This document shows, one piece after another, positions 49,070-49,216 of a DNA stretch of 49,216 bases. Position 1 is the first letter of the stretch, and each line of letters opens with the position of its first letter. The stretch covers positions 9,406 to 58,621 of the forward strand of contig DLBH01000028.1 in NCBI GenBank assembly GCA_002494165.1. The letters are read 5' to 3'. The translations under genes and the position numbers were made by a program. A model generated the notes under the pieces. It worked only from the letters and a program-made list of their open reading frames with translations. It made no database searches and was not told where the DNA came from. Origin of the DNA: Lachnospiraceae bacterium UBA7026. GTDB lineage: Bacteria; Bacillota; Clostridia; Lachnospirales; Lachnospiraceae.

Positions 49070-49216
49070 ATGAATAAAATACGATCAGGATTAATGAAAA
49101 CCGGACTTTTGTTTAGCTTGGCGGCTTTTGTTATAGTTCCGCTGAGGCTGGAAGGGGCTGCAGGTCAGTCTAAGACGGCAGCCCCGGCAGCAGCAACCAC
49201 GACGGCAGCCCCGGCG
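49070..49216 (+). CDS. Start of a secreted Ala/Thr/Pro-repeat protein (partial)
   Basis: 49 codons before the window ends. A signal peptide is visible: basic MNKIRSGLMK, hydrophobic TGLLFSLAAFVIVPL, and a cleavage-like GAAGQS. It is followed by low-complexity KTAAPAAATTTAAPA. At DNA level GACGGCAGCCCCGGC recurs at 49174 and 49201, a 27-bp (9-residue) period that probably continues beyond the edge. Such linkers often precede cell-wall-bound or peptidoglycan-hydrolase domains, but the function cannot be told. The ribosome binding site is weak. Confidence 0.6.
   Translation, partial: MNKIRSGLMKTGLLFSLAAFVIVPLRLEGAAGQSKTAAPAAATTTAAPA

Overview
The window looks like a chromosomal segment of a Firmicute of class Clostridia, most likely Lachnospiraceae. 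The basis is the gene set (MutS2, YhaM, NiaR, DUF3793 next to flavodoxin, a FeoB-associated Cys-rich peptide, IscR/IscS/IscU without HscAB), AGGAGG ribosome binding sites, frequent TTG/GTG starts and moderate GC. The family assignment is inference. No rRNA, tRNA, insertion sequence, phage gene or CRISPR array was seen.

Layout. 1-6.5 kb: housekeeping (PaaI-type thioesterase, mutS2 and acylphosphatase on the minus strand, yhaM, an RlmD-type rRNA methyltransferase). 6.5-9.3 kb: a frameshifted membrane acyltransferase, a TraX-family protein, a gamma carbonic anhydrase. 9.3-13.3 kb: redox and Fe-S genes (DUF3793-flavodoxin, a 91-bp direct repeat pair, iscR, then iscS-iscU). 13.4-17.7 kb: mscL with a zinc ribbon, a second rRNA methyltransferase, an AT-rich DUF2142 gene, an XRE/zinc-ribbon regulator. 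18.1-25.2 kb: a two-component system followed by a DUF4418 protein, a DUF6273 protein and a FtsX-like ABC transporter. 25.4-28.2 kb: feoA, feoB (frameshifted) and a FeoB-associated peptide. 28.3-33.8 kb: heavy-metal P-type ATPase with divergent TetR regulator, an HTH/(p)ppGpp-hydrolase-like fusion, a fluoride riboswitch with crcB, and a DUF134-NifX fusion. 33.9-39.6 kb: a lipoprotein esterase, nadB-nadC-niaR, an MBL-fold hydrolase. 39.9-43.3 kb: a phospholipid operon (PAP2, LPG-synthase-like membrane protein, pssA, psd). 43.5-45.6 kb: zur-znuC-znuB. 45.7-49.2 kb: an OGG-type glycosylase, an HPr-D-lactate-dehydrogenase fusion, a hypothetical gene and the start of a secreted Ala/Thr/Pro-repeat protein.

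Much of the window concerns metals and anions: Fe-S assembly under an IscR-like repressor, ferrous iron uptake, zinc uptake under Zur, metal export, fluoride export, and a His-tailed NifX protein. Several regulatory circuits can be read directly: three related 8-9-8 palindromes on the iscR and iscS promoters, three AGTTTAG repeats at an 11-bp period after the response regulator, paired GGCATATGCC-type sites before the DUF134 gene, and a palindrome before zur.

The most unusual items are (i) an HPr domain with His15 but Asn in place of regulatory Ser46, fused to a complete D-2-hydroxyacid dehydrogenase; (ii) an XRE HTH fused to an intact-looking (p)ppGpp-hydrolase HD domain; (iii) the 91-91-91 bp repeat structure before iscR; and (iv) AAG/AAA-rich tandem repeats in the HK-RR and nadB-nadC gaps. 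Two genes carry single-base deletions (acyltransferase at a T7 tract, feoB at GGGCCC) that may be biological or sequence error.
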